From the NCBI GenBank assembly GCA_018224415.1, contig JAGTUZ010000044.1, positions 1 to 7,507 of the forward strand: 7,507 nt of DNA, written 5' to 3'. Below, in pieces: positions 1-6,294 of the stretch (its first letter is position 1; each line of letters starts with the position of its first letter). Origin of the DNA: Bacteroidota bacterium (lineage in GTDB: Bacteria; Bacteroidota; Ignavibacteria; SZUA-365). Under the pieces are notes generated by a model. It was not told the origin of the DNA, searched no databases, and saw only the letters and a list, made by a program, of their open reading frames with translations. Position numbers and translations under genes: made by a program.

Positions 1-2395
1 AATCCGCATCCAGTTGCGTGCGGCTGAGGCGCAACCCGTCAATATTGAGATCCATGGCCGAAAAGCGAAGGCTCATCCCGATTTGTTCGAGTACGCGCTC
101 GGCCTGCAGGTCCGTCACGTCGTAGGTACAGCGCACACCGGCGGCCAGCCATGTTCGCGCGCTGTCGACGTAATAAAAATCGCTCATCTCGATTTTGCCC
201 CCGAGGTCGAACCCCGTAGGACCACCCCGTACGGTGCCGCTCCATATACCGCGGACGAGGAACGTGGATGCGTTGAAATACTTGGCGATGCGCTCGGGAT
301 GCTTCAGCGTGAGTGTGTATCGCATGTCCATGAAATCAGCCGTGTCGGCATCGGATGCAACCGGCTCGCCTCGCGCGGAGCCCGGACGCCCCGTCCCGCT
401 TCCCTGCCGCGAGGCGGTGGGCGTCACGGTGTCGGTGCTGTCGGACTTCATCCGGTAGGTGGCAAAAGACGCGTTCAGCGAATCCACGATCATCCCGAAT
501 GAGGACGCGAATCGCGGGAGGTCGAAGGTGCCGTCGAGCCGGGCATCGGCGTACTGCGATTGCAGCAGGAGATACTCTTCGCTGCCAGGTTTCTGATGCA
601 GCTGCAGGAGGAAGGTGTCGCGTTCGATACGCATATCCTTCAAACGCGAAGGTTCGAGTACCATCGCGACTTCGCCGGAGGCGGTGGCGGGATCGAGTCC
701 GTCGGCGTCCGCGCGCAAGGTGAAATTCAGATCACTGGTCAACTCCTCGTCGTCGAGCAGCCGGGACAGATCGAGGTGGCCGGCCGTGGCGTTCAGCTGG
801 ATTCCTGTGATGCTGTCCGAACGGAAGCTCATCGAACCATCGGCAACAAAACTGCTCTTGCCCAATGTGGTCTGCAAGTCGAGGCGCATGCTGTCTCGAT
901 GCACATCGATGTCGACAGAAAACGTGTTGGCGAACAATTTCCGGAACCGTGTGGAATCGCCTTTCAGTTGAACTTCCGCCGTCATGCGTCCAAGCTGCGT
1001 GCCATGTCCGCGAATGCTTCCCTGCAGGTTGAGATCACTGCGAAGCTCCGGGTCGAGCAACACCTTGCTCAGGTCCAGGCCCCACGTCTTGATCTTTGCG
1101 TCATACACGAGATCCTCCCCGCGCACATCGAGGTCGATGCTCCCTTCCACAGCGCCGGCCTCGCTCCCCATGTCCATCTCGGCCTTGAACCGCAGCGGCT
1201 CGCCGGTGAAACTCAGCCGATGGAAGTGCGTCTCTCCCAGTCCCGAAACGTCCATGAGGGGGATACCTGGAAGAACGGCGGGCAAATCGTCGCCGTGGAT
1301 GACGGTGTTGTCGGACTCGACGTCGATAAACATCTCCGAGCCATCGAGAATGCGCTGCAGCCGCCCGTGAAATGCCAGCCGGCTCCGAGCAGCGTCAAGC
1401 TGCAACAGCTCGATGCGAAGATCTTCGAGCGTCCCACCGGCATTCACGCGCAGCGAGGCCGTGCCAGCCATGAAATCGAGCGCCGGCATGAAATAGACGA
1501 TATCGCGTGTGTCGACCTCCGGAGCATCGAGCAGCAGACGCAGCCGCAGCACGCGGAGCGTCTCGGTGTCGAGCTCTTCGAGCAGATCCGCCCCCTCCAC
1601 CATCGCTGTCAGGATAAAGGCGGACCGGCCTGTCTGCACCGACAGCTCGTCGATCTCGATGCCATCGTCCCGGAGCGCGATGTCGCCCGAGAGGTTCTGC
1701 AGGGATACATCCCCGCTGACGTTGGTCCAGGAGCCCTGATTCAGCCGCAGGAGTTTTTTCTTGGGTGTGACAAGCGCCGAGAGTGCGAGGTTGAGATCCT
1801 CGATCTGCATGTGTCCCGTGTCGAGACGGTCGCGTGCGAGGGGACCCGTCGTGGTGGAATCCCAGACGAGCAGGGTCCCGTCGATGATGCGCAGGTTCTC
1901 CACCGCGATCACCCAGTCGAACGGTGTGCTCGTTGTGTCGGTGTCCTCCGACGGACGCACCAGCGTGTTGATGTTCCAGTCGCGCCCCTCGGCTTTCGTG
2001 ATGCGAATGCGCGGGGCATTCAGCGTGAGTTCCTTTATAGTGATGCGTTTCCAGGGGGCCCTGAAAATGTTGTAGCGGAGAACGACGCGGTCGATCTCGG
2101 CGACAGGTCCGCTGGCGTCGACCAGCCGCACCCCGCCGAGCACCCAGCCGGAAAAGAGATTTCCCTCGATGGTTTCAATACTGAGCTTGGCGTTGAGAGA
2201 GGAATCCGCCGCATCGATGATGGTATCGCGCAGCAGGGATCGAAAGGTCTGTGTTTCGGAGAAACCGATAAGCGCGGCGAGAAGGACCACCAGCGCGAGG
2301 CCAGCGAACGCAAGCAGACGCAGCAGCCGGACCACAAGGGGGCGGCGGCGCTTTGTCTTGACAGGGTCAGCGTTCGTGTTTGCAGTATCGCTCAA
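1..2395 (-). CDS. TamB/AsmA-like inner-membrane-anchored envelope protein, N-terminal 798 residues (C-terminus outside window)
   Basis: The frame has no stop from 2395 down to base 1. Residues 1-20 are polar and basic (KTKRRRP at 14-20), then a hydrophobic segment at about 21-45 forms a signal anchor. Residues 50-130 match the N-terminal pattern of TamB: LNAKLSIETIEGNLFSG, then a 'V+L' strand, then 'RITIKELTLNAPRIRI' and 'DWNINTL'. The rest is amphipathic beta-strand sequence, as expected for the long beta-taco fold, with a visible ~100-residue repeat. Residues ~650-687 are a Ser/Thr/Gly/Asp-rich linker. TamB family proteins span the periplasm and work with an Omp85 partner or in phospholipid transfer to the outer membrane. 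The C-terminal DUF490 region that would separate TamB from other AsmA-like proteins is not in view. The start is taken as TTG at 2395, because an in-frame stop lies at 2407-2405 and the next candidate, GTG at 2335, would cut off the basic N-terminus before the membrane segment. No clear ribosome binding site precedes the TTG. It overlaps the heptose adenylyltransferase gene by 29 bases, so it is probably coupled to it. Confidence 0.82.
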   Translation of the reverse strand, partial: MSDTANTNADPVKTKRRRPLVVRLLRLLAFAGLALVVLLAALIGFSETQTFRSLLRDTIIDAADSSLNAKLSIETIEGNLFSGWVLGGVRLVDASGPVAEIDRVVLRYNIFRAPWKRITIKELTLNAPRIRITKAEGRDWNINTLVRPSEDTDTTSTPFDWVIAVENLRIIDGTLLVWDSTTTGPLARDRLDTGHMQIEDLNLALSALVTPKKKLLRLNQGSWTNVSGDVSLQNLSGDIALRDDGIEIDELSVQTGRSAFILTAMVEGADLLEELDTETLRVLRLRLLLDAPEVDTRDIVYFMPALDFMAGTASLRVNAGGTLEDLRIELLQLDAARSRLAFHGRLQRILDGSEMFIDVESDNTVIHGDDLPAVLPGIPLMDVSGLGETHFHRLSFTGEPLRFKAEMDMGSEAGAVEGSIDLDVRGEDLVYDAKIKTWGLDLSKVLLDPELRSDLNLQGSIRGHGTQLGRMTAEVQLKGDSTRFRKLFANTFSVDIDVHRDSMRLDLQTTLGKSSFVADGSMSFRSDSITGIQLNATAGHLDLSRLLDDEELTSDLNFTLRADADGLDPATASGEVAMVLEPSRLKDMRIERDTFLLQLHQKPGSEEYLLLQSQYADARLDGTFDLPRFASSFGMIVDSLNASFATYRMKSDSTDTVTPTASRQGSGTGRPGSARGEPVASDADTADFMDMRYTLTLKHPERIAKYFNASTFLVRGIWSGTVRGGPTGFDLGGKIEMSDFYYVDSARTWLAAGVRCTYDVTDLQAERVLEQIGMSLRFSAMDLNIDGLRLSRTQLDAD
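698..1078 (-). repeat. Two copies of a ~100-residue TamB-type internal protein repeat
   Basis: Within the TamB-like protein, residues 440-456 (LDLSKVLLDPELRSDLN) and 541-557 (LDLSRLLDDEELTSDLN) are 12 of 17 identical and lie 101 residues apart. Similarity fades after the shared Asn. The pattern 'LDLS..L.D.EL.SDLN' followed by a beta-rich stretch resembles the repeats seen in TamB proteins of the Bacteroidetes/Chlorobi group (recalled, not searched). The span given runs from the first base of the upstream copy to the end of a 26-residue second unit. Confidence 0.7.
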
Positions 2396-2855
2396 TGATG
2401 GTCGTTATGATGTTCGTAGATGACCGGCCTTCGGTCAGTGGAATCGTCAGCACCCGTCCGCCGGCGGCTTCCACTTCGCGACGCCCGACGATATCGTCGA
2501 GCGCATAGTCCCCGCCCTTGACAAGTACATCGGGAAGCAGCGCCGAAATGAGATCATAAGGCGTATCTTCACGAAATATCACGACATAATCAACAGACTC
2601 CAGCGCCGCCATTACGGCAGCGCGGTCTTCCTCCGGGACAATCGGCTTTGTGGGACCTTTCAGACGGCGAACACTGTCGTCGCTGTTGAGTCCAACCACC
2701 ATCGCATCCCCACACGCGCGGGCGTCCGCCAGGTATTCGCAATGTCCGCGGTGCAGGATGTCGAACACCCCGTTGGTAAAGACGAGACGGCGCCCTTCCG
2801 CCCGAAGGGATGCGCGCACAGACAGCATTTCCTCCAGCGTGTTGACCCGGCCCAT
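2367..2855 (-). CDS. rfaE2: D-glycero-beta-D-manno-heptose 1-phosphate adenylyltransferase (RfaE2/HldC type)
   Basis: A 162-residue cytidylyltransferase-like protein that transfers AMP from ATP to heptose 1-phosphate, giving ADP-heptose for LPS core or other surface glycans. The nucleotide-binding signature is TNGVFDILHRGH at 27-38 (HxGH at 35-38). GLNSDDSVRRLKGPTKPI at 55-72 and EDRA at 76-79 follow, and GRSSTNII at 143-150 is the C-terminal signature of this family, equivalent to STTNII in HldE. Length fits a stand-alone adenylyltransferase; in E. coli this is the C-terminal domain of HldE. The start at 2855 shares its A with the stop codon of the kinase gene (TGATG), and a GGAG lies 10 bases upstream inside the kinase gene, so translation is probably coupled. 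An upstream in-frame start at 2936 would add 27 residues unlike the family, so it was not chosen. The 3' end overlaps the TamB-like gene. Confidence 0.95.
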   Translation of the reverse strand: MGRVNTLEEMLSVRASLRAEGRRLVFTNGVFDILHRGHCEYLADARACGDAMVVGLNSDDSVRRLKGPTKPIVPEEDRAAVMAALESVDYVVIFREDTPYDLISALLPDVLVKGGDYALDDIVGRREVEAAGGRVLTIPLTEGRSSTNIITTIIERYCKHER

Positions 2856-3862
2856 CAGTCCAGCACTCCCAACCGTCCGAGGGAGGCCTCGAAAAGAAGG
2901 TCGCGGTCGACCGGGACAATACCAACTTCCTCGCACACGAGTCCACCGGCGAAATTCGCGATATGGGCGGCCTCGAGTATATCGGCTCCGCCTGCCATGG
3001 ACACCCCCAGCGTCGCAATCACCGTGTCGCCCGCTCCCGAGACGTCCGCGACTTTCCGCGCCTTGGTGGGCACGCGCACAATCGTATCGTCGCTTCGCAG
3101 CAGCAGCATGCCTTTCTCCCCGAGCGTGAGCAGCACATGTTCGCAGCCCAGCCGTTCGCGCATGGCACGCGCCGCATCGATGAAACTGTCCTCGCCTGCA
3201 AGCCGGCGCTTGAGCGCGTCCTCGGTTTCATTGCGGTTGGGTTTGAATACCGTGACGCCCTTGTAGTCGAAGAAATTGTGGTATTTCGGATCCACAAGCA
3301 CCGGGATGCCATGCTTGTGGGCCATATCAATGACGCGCTCGATGAGTTCAGGTCCGACCACACCCTTGTTGTAATCCTGCAGGATGATGATGTTGATTGA
3401 CCCGAGGTGGTTCTCGAGGCGGTCGAGCAGGCGGCGTGTTGTATCCTCCTGCAGCGGGTGGCGGTCTTCGTAATCGATGCGCACCACGTGCTGGCTGCCC
3501 GCGATGACGCGGGTTTTCACCGTGGTCGGACGCGTGGCGTCCTCGATGAGAAAATCCGTCATGATGCGTTCGTTTTCGAAGATGCCACGGAGCGCGGTTG
3601 CGTTGCCATCCTCTCCGATGACGCCGAACAGCACCGGTACCGCGCCGAGGCTTTTGATGTTCAGCGCGACGTTGGAAGCGCCACCGAGATGGTGGCTCTC
3701 GCGGAGGACGTCCACCACAGGCACGGGCGCCTCGGGCGAGATGCGTGTGACACTTCCCCAGATGTAGCGGTCGAGCATGACATCGCCGATGACCGCAACA
3801 AAGCGGTTCTGTATCTGCGCGAAAATGTCATGCAGGCGGTCTTCGTTGAATTGCATGGTCAT
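2855..3862 (-). CDS. rfaE1: D-glycero-beta-D-manno-heptose 7-phosphate kinase (RfaE1/HldA type, PfkB family)
   Basis: A 335-residue PfkB/ribokinase-fold sugar kinase that phosphorylates D-glycero-beta-D-manno-heptose 7-phosphate at C1, using ATP, in the cytoplasm. The family N-terminal block GDVMLDRYIWGSVTRISPEA is at 26-45. PfkB signature 1 is GGASNVALNIKSLGA at 60-74, KPNRNE is at 207-212, and the second signature DVSGAGDT is at 273-280, with D279 as the expected catalytic base. The block at 26-45 distinguishes it from fructokinases and ribokinases. Length matches the kinase half of E. coli HldE. The start is ATG at 3862, which overlaps the upstream stop as ATGA; a second ATG at 3856 is an equally plausible initiation point. 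Longer starts up to 4078 would read through the coding sequence of the upstream gene in another frame and were rejected. The adenylyltransferase partner follows directly with a one-base overlap. Confidence 0.95.
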   Translation of the reverse strand: MTMQFNEDRLHDIFAQIQNRFVAVIGDVMLDRYIWGSVTRISPEAPVPVVDVLRESHHLGGASNVALNIKSLGAVPVLFGVIGEDGNATALRGIFENERIMTDFLIEDATRPTTVKTRVIAGSQHVVRIDYEDRHPLQEDTTRRLLDRLENHLGSINIIILQDYNKGVVGPELIERVIDMAHKHGIPVLVDPKYHNFFDYKGVTVFKPNRNETEDALKRRLAGEDSFIDAARAMRERLGCEHVLLTLGEKGMLLLRSDDTIVRVPTKARKVADVSGAGDTVIATLGVSMAGGADILEAAHIANFAGGLVCEEVGIVPVDRDLLFEASLGRLGVLD

Positions 3863-4668
3863 GGATACCGGAAAAACTTGTTGATCTGATTCCACGCTTT
3901 CTGCGTGTTGTTCTTGTGATAGTCGGGGTGTTCGGGATTGAAGAAAAAACGCCGGGCTTCCTTGTAATAAAAGACATGCAAACGTTTTTTCTGCTCGATG
4001 AAAATCTCCCGCAGTTCGTTGACATCGGTGATCGAACATGCAGGATCGAACTGCGCCACATGCAGCTGGAAGCGGCACTGCGCGTCGAGCAGGCGCCGCA
4101 GCGCCGTCAGGCCGCCTGTGGGATAGAACAGCGCGGCCCCCTTGTAAAACGGGAAGCGCGCAATCACTTCGATGGCGATGTCCGCGCCCACGTCATACGC
4201 GAGAAGGAACAGCCGTCCATCACATCCGTCCTCGTTCGCAATGTCGACCGCGGCGCGGGTGACACGCGCGATGTCGGCAGAGTCGATCGCTGCGGCGGGC
4301 ACCGAGGAGAATGGAGTCTCTGGCGCGGAGCGCAGCGGAAGCGCATGGGCGCGGAATCCGAGTACCGCCAGCACCTTCAGCGTCGAAGACACGTTTTCCT
4401 GCGGACCGTAACGGTCACCGAGCACGATCACGGCCGGACGCCCCGCCTCCCGTGGCAAGGCGTATTCGATGCGCATGGAATCATCGCCGAGCGGAAGCCA
4501 GCGCGTCCGCACCTCCGGCGCTACGGGACGTTGCACACGGTCCTGCCCCTCGCGGGACGTTCCTCCTGGTGCCGGGACCTCGCGATCAGGCGTTTCCTGC
4601 GCGTGTACGGCCGCTGGCAGCGCGATGGACAGCAGGAGCAGCAGCGTTATATTCGTGACGTATCGCAT
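3859..4668 (-). CDS. Exported alpha/beta-hydrolase-like protein (dienelactone hydrolase-like, apparently catalytically degenerate)
   Basis: A 269-residue protein with a signal peptide: MRYVTN, a Leu/Ala-rich core, and a probable cleavage site after VHA at residues 21-23. A charged, Pro/Gly-rich stretch (24-55) follows. The core at about 60-269 looks like a dienelactone hydrolase fold: strand PAVIVLGDRYG at 78-88, nucleophile-elbow position LLAYDVGAD at 155-163, strand QLHVAQFDP at 201-209, and a C-terminal 'FFFNPEHPDY...AWNQINKFF' (241-266) resembling the DLH ending. The expected G-x-C/S-x-G nucleophile is A-Y-D-V-G here (D159), and the usual catalytic His before F-F-N is Arg (R240). I aligned this by eye. 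Function is unknown: an inactive binding protein or a different active site are both possible. ATG at 4668 was chosen because it starts the signal peptide properly; GTG at 4689 would add seven residues. No Shine-Dalgarno is evident. The stop overlaps the heptose kinase start as ATGA, so it probably heads the heptose/TamB unit. Confidence 0.75.
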   Translation of the reverse strand: MRYVTNITLLLLLSIALPAAVHAQETPDREVPAPGGTSREGQDRVQRPVAPEVRTRWLPLGDDSMRIEYALPREAGRPAVIVLGDRYGPQENVSSTLKVLAVLGFRAHALPLRSAPETPFSSVPAAAIDSADIARVTRAAVDIANEDGCDGRLFLLAYDVGADIAIEVIARFPFYKGAALFYPTGGLTALRRLLDAQCRFQLHVAQFDPACSITDVNELREIFIEQKKRLHVFYYKEARRFFFNPEHPDYHKNNTQKAWNQINKFFRYP

Positions 4669-4674
4669 TCGATG

Positions 4675-4703
4675 CAAACAAAGCGCCACGGCGAACCGTG
4701 GCG
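4675..4703 (-). terminator. Terminator-like hairpin between the aminotransferase and the hydrolase-like gene
   Basis: A perfect 8-bp stem (CGCCACGG / CCGTGGCG, positions 4703-4696 and 4691-4684) closes a TTCG loop and is followed on the minus strand by CTTTGTTTG, a broken T-tract. It lies 41 bases after the aminotransferase stop. It is a reasonable intrinsic terminator for that gene, though the T-tract is short and interrupted. It ends only a few bases before the ATG at 4668, so any promoter for the downstream cluster must lie upstream of or within the hairpin region, or else transcription reads through. Confidence 0.55.
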
Positions 4704-4743
4704 ATTGTCAAAATACGAAAATTCATCCGGAATTCGCTCCCGG

Positions 4744-6063
4744 TCAGGAGAGCGGGTGATTCTTGTGAAAGGCGACCAGCCGCCGTTCGAGTTCAGGCAG
4801 TTGCTCGTCCCGAACGAGCGAGACACAGGCCCGAATACCCTCGAGCCGCTCGCTTCCCGTGTTGGCAAGAGAGATCGCGCTGATGCCGTAATAGAGGAGT
4901 TCCTCGACCAACTGCACGCCATCCATGCCCGGATAGGCGACAGTGAAATAGAAACCGTCGGCGATGGGAACGTCTTCATCCTTGTCATACACGATCGTGA
5001 AGCCGTTGGAGATGAAATACTGTTTCATCACCTGTGCACGTCGTCCGTAGACCCTGACCTCGTCGATGAAGCGGTAGGTGGCGTCATTGGTGGCCTTGAG
5101 CAGCGCGGCAAGACCGTACTGCGACGAATGGGTGACACCGGCGGACACGGCATAGGCGGAACCGAAGACCATCGCGCGGCCGAATTTCGTTTGCGTGAAA
5201 TACCGTGTCAGCGTCGGTACCTCGCGCTCGAACAGCGTGTCGGAAATCACGAGCATGCCGATGCGCTGCCCGGCGTAACTGAAGGCCTTCGAGCTGGAAA
5301 TGAGCAGCACGTAATTGTCCGTGTATTTTCCGACAGTCGGCTGGAACGGCGGCTCTCCGGGAATGGAGTAATCCTTGCGGAAATCCATCGTGAAATACGC
5401 GAGGTCTTCCATCACCACCACGTCGTACTTCGTCGCCAGCTCGCCGATGATGCGCAGTTCGGTATCGGTGAAACAGATCCATGTCGGATTGTTGGGATTC
5501 GAATACAGCAGGCAGGAAATGTTGCCTTCCTTCAGGATAGCCTCGAGCGGCTCGCGCAGCGCCTCGCCGCGGTAGTTGTAGACGTCAAGACTGCGATGTT
5601 TGATGCCCAGGACGTTCAGCTGCTGCTTGTGCACAGGGAAACCGGGATCGAGGAACAGCACGGTGTCCTTGTCCGGATTCATGCGTCCCGCCACCATGAA
5701 GGTGACGAAGCTGCCGCTGGTAGACCCGGTGCACGGCAGGCATCCCGCGGCACGCACATCGAGATCGAGATACAGTTTCACGAAACGGGAGATTTCGGTC
5801 TTCAGCTCCGGTATTCCCTGGATGTCGGGATAGAACGAGGCGCAGCCGTTGTCCAGCGCCTGTTTTTCGGCGTCGATGCCAATCTGCGCGGCGGGCAGTC
5901 CGGGAATGCCCATTTCCATGCGGATGAAGGGAATTCCGCTCTCGCCCTCGATTTCATTGATCAGGGTGCGGATTTCACGAATGGATGCGCGGCCGACGCT
6001 TTTGAGTCCGCTCGCCGCGATTTTTTCGTCGACAATGGTACGGTTGATCGGGGTGTTGCTCAT
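4744..6063 (-). CDS. Fold-type I PLP-dependent aminotransferase (class I/II), substrate unknown
   Basis: A complete 439-residue cytoplasmic aminotransferase. The PLP Schiff-base lysine is K259 in LLISSSKAFSYAGQRIG (253-269). Other class I/II landmarks are FYPDIQGIPELK (77-88), the cofactor-binding YSNPNNPTW (187-195), D220 and Y223 in EDLAY (219-223), and R411 in GIRACVSL (409-416), expected to bind the substrate carboxylate. All catalytic positions look intact. The N-terminal block SGLKSVGRASIREI (18-31) and MEMGIPGLPAAQIG (49-62) resemble a conserved, poorly characterised aminotransferase that I recall from Bacteroidales-type genomes. I cannot assign the amino donor or acceptor, although aspartate or branched substrates are common in the superfamily. 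ATG at 6063 was chosen because family similarity begins there; the open frame extends 75 codons upstream to 6288 but that stretch crosses intergenic palindromes. A weak AGGCAG lies just upstream. It is flanked by a 231-base spacer and a hairpin, so it is likely monocistronic. Confidence 0.9.
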   Translation of the reverse strand: MSNTPINRTIVDEKIAASGLKSVGRASIREIRTLINEIEGESGIPFIRMEMGIPGLPAAQIGIDAEKQALDNGCASFYPDIQGIPELKTEISRFVKLYLDLDVRAAGCLPCTGSTSGSFVTFMVAGRMNPDKDTVLFLDPGFPVHKQQLNVLGIKHRSLDVYNYRGEALREPLEAILKEGNISCLLYSNPNNPTWICFTDTELRIIGELATKYDVVVMEDLAYFTMDFRKDYSIPGEPPFQPTVGKYTDNYVLLISSSKAFSYAGQRIGMLVISDTLFEREVPTLTRYFTQTKFGRAMVFGSAYAVSAGVTHSSQYGLAALLKATNDATYRFIDEVRVYGRRAQVMKQYFISNGFTIVYDKDEDVPIADGFYFTVAYPGMDGVQLVEELLYYGISAISLANTGSERLEGIRACVSLVRDEQLPELERRLVAFHKNHPLS

Positions 6064-6183
6064 GTGCTGCCTGTGACTCGATGGAATGGGAAAAAGGCTG
6101 GAACGGGATAAAAATATCGTGCTCCCTCGCACTCTCGAAGCTACGGATTTTACCCTGCATTCACAATCCGCGAACGCGCGAAT

Positions 6184-6219
6184 GCGCAAAGCGCGGAGCC
6201 TTCGCTCCGCGCCTTGCGC
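6184..6219. repeat. Long GC-rich intergenic palindrome (16-bp stem)
   Basis: Arms 6184-6199 (GCGCAAAGCGCGGAGC) and 6204-6219 (GCTCCGCGCCTTGCGC) are complementary at 15 of 16 positions around a 4-base loop. In minus-strand RNA the one mismatch becomes a G-U pair, so the hairpin would be continuous in transcripts from ccmF. No T-tract follows on either strand, so it is not a classical terminator. It lies 76 bases after the ccmF stop and about 120 bases before the aminotransferase start. It could be a transcript-stabilising or Rho-type end structure, or a member of a dispersed palindromic repeat family. Confidence 0.7.
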
Positions 6220-6251
6220 GATCTTGGATGTCTGATGAAAACCGTCCTTCC

Positions 6252-6282
6252 CGGCTTCGTTCCGCTTCGCGGAACTACGCCG
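6252..6282. repeat. Second GC-rich intergenic palindrome, just after ccmF
   Basis: Arms 6252-6265 and 6269-6282 pair at 12 of 14 positions around a TTC loop, with a perfect 7-bp inner stem (GTTCCGC / GCGGAAC). It starts 12 bases downstream of the ccmF stop on the minus strand. Only a run of four T follows, about a dozen bases later, so it is a poor intrinsic terminator by itself. It shares CTTCG(C/T)TCCGC with the neighbouring palindrome (10 of 11 bases, 6200-6210 against 6255-6265), which suggests a common repeat origin. Confidence 0.6.
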
Positions 6283-6294
6283 TGGCAAGCCGTC

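Noticed and set aside
560..2398. A 612-codon open frame on the plus strand
   Set aside because: It is codon-for-codon opposite the TamB-like gene. It stays open only because the real gene almost never uses TTA, CTA or TCA. The minus-strand product has a membrane anchor, TamB motifs and repeats, while the plus-strand product resembles no family.
2858..2936. Longer heptose adenylyltransferase starting at 2936
   Set aside because: The additional 27 residues overlap the kinase gene and do not look like the family; the TGATG junction at 2855 with an upstream GGAG is a much better start.
4697..4712. A perfect TTGACA -35 hexamer on the minus strand before the hydrolase-like gene
   Set aside because: The region 16-18 bases downstream is GC-rich stem sequence with no -10-like hexamer, so the match is probably chance.
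3916..6111. A 731-codon open frame on the plus strand
   Set aside because: It lies in the mirror frame of the aminotransferase and the hydrolase-like gene and crosses the hairpin gap between them. Both minus-strand genes have clear protein motifs; the antisense frame is a codon-bias artefact.
6100..6165. Possible promoter for the aminotransferase in the AT-richer patch (minus strand TATTTTTATC near 6108-6117)
   Set aside because: The patch loosely resembles either a Bacteroidetes -7 element or a -10 box, but I found no convincing partner element at the right distance, so it is not listed as a feature.
6064..6288. 75-codon N-terminal extension of the aminotransferase frame
   Set aside because: The extension reads through both intergenic palindromes, is rich in Arg and Ser without pattern, and family-like sequence begins exactly at the Met at 6063.
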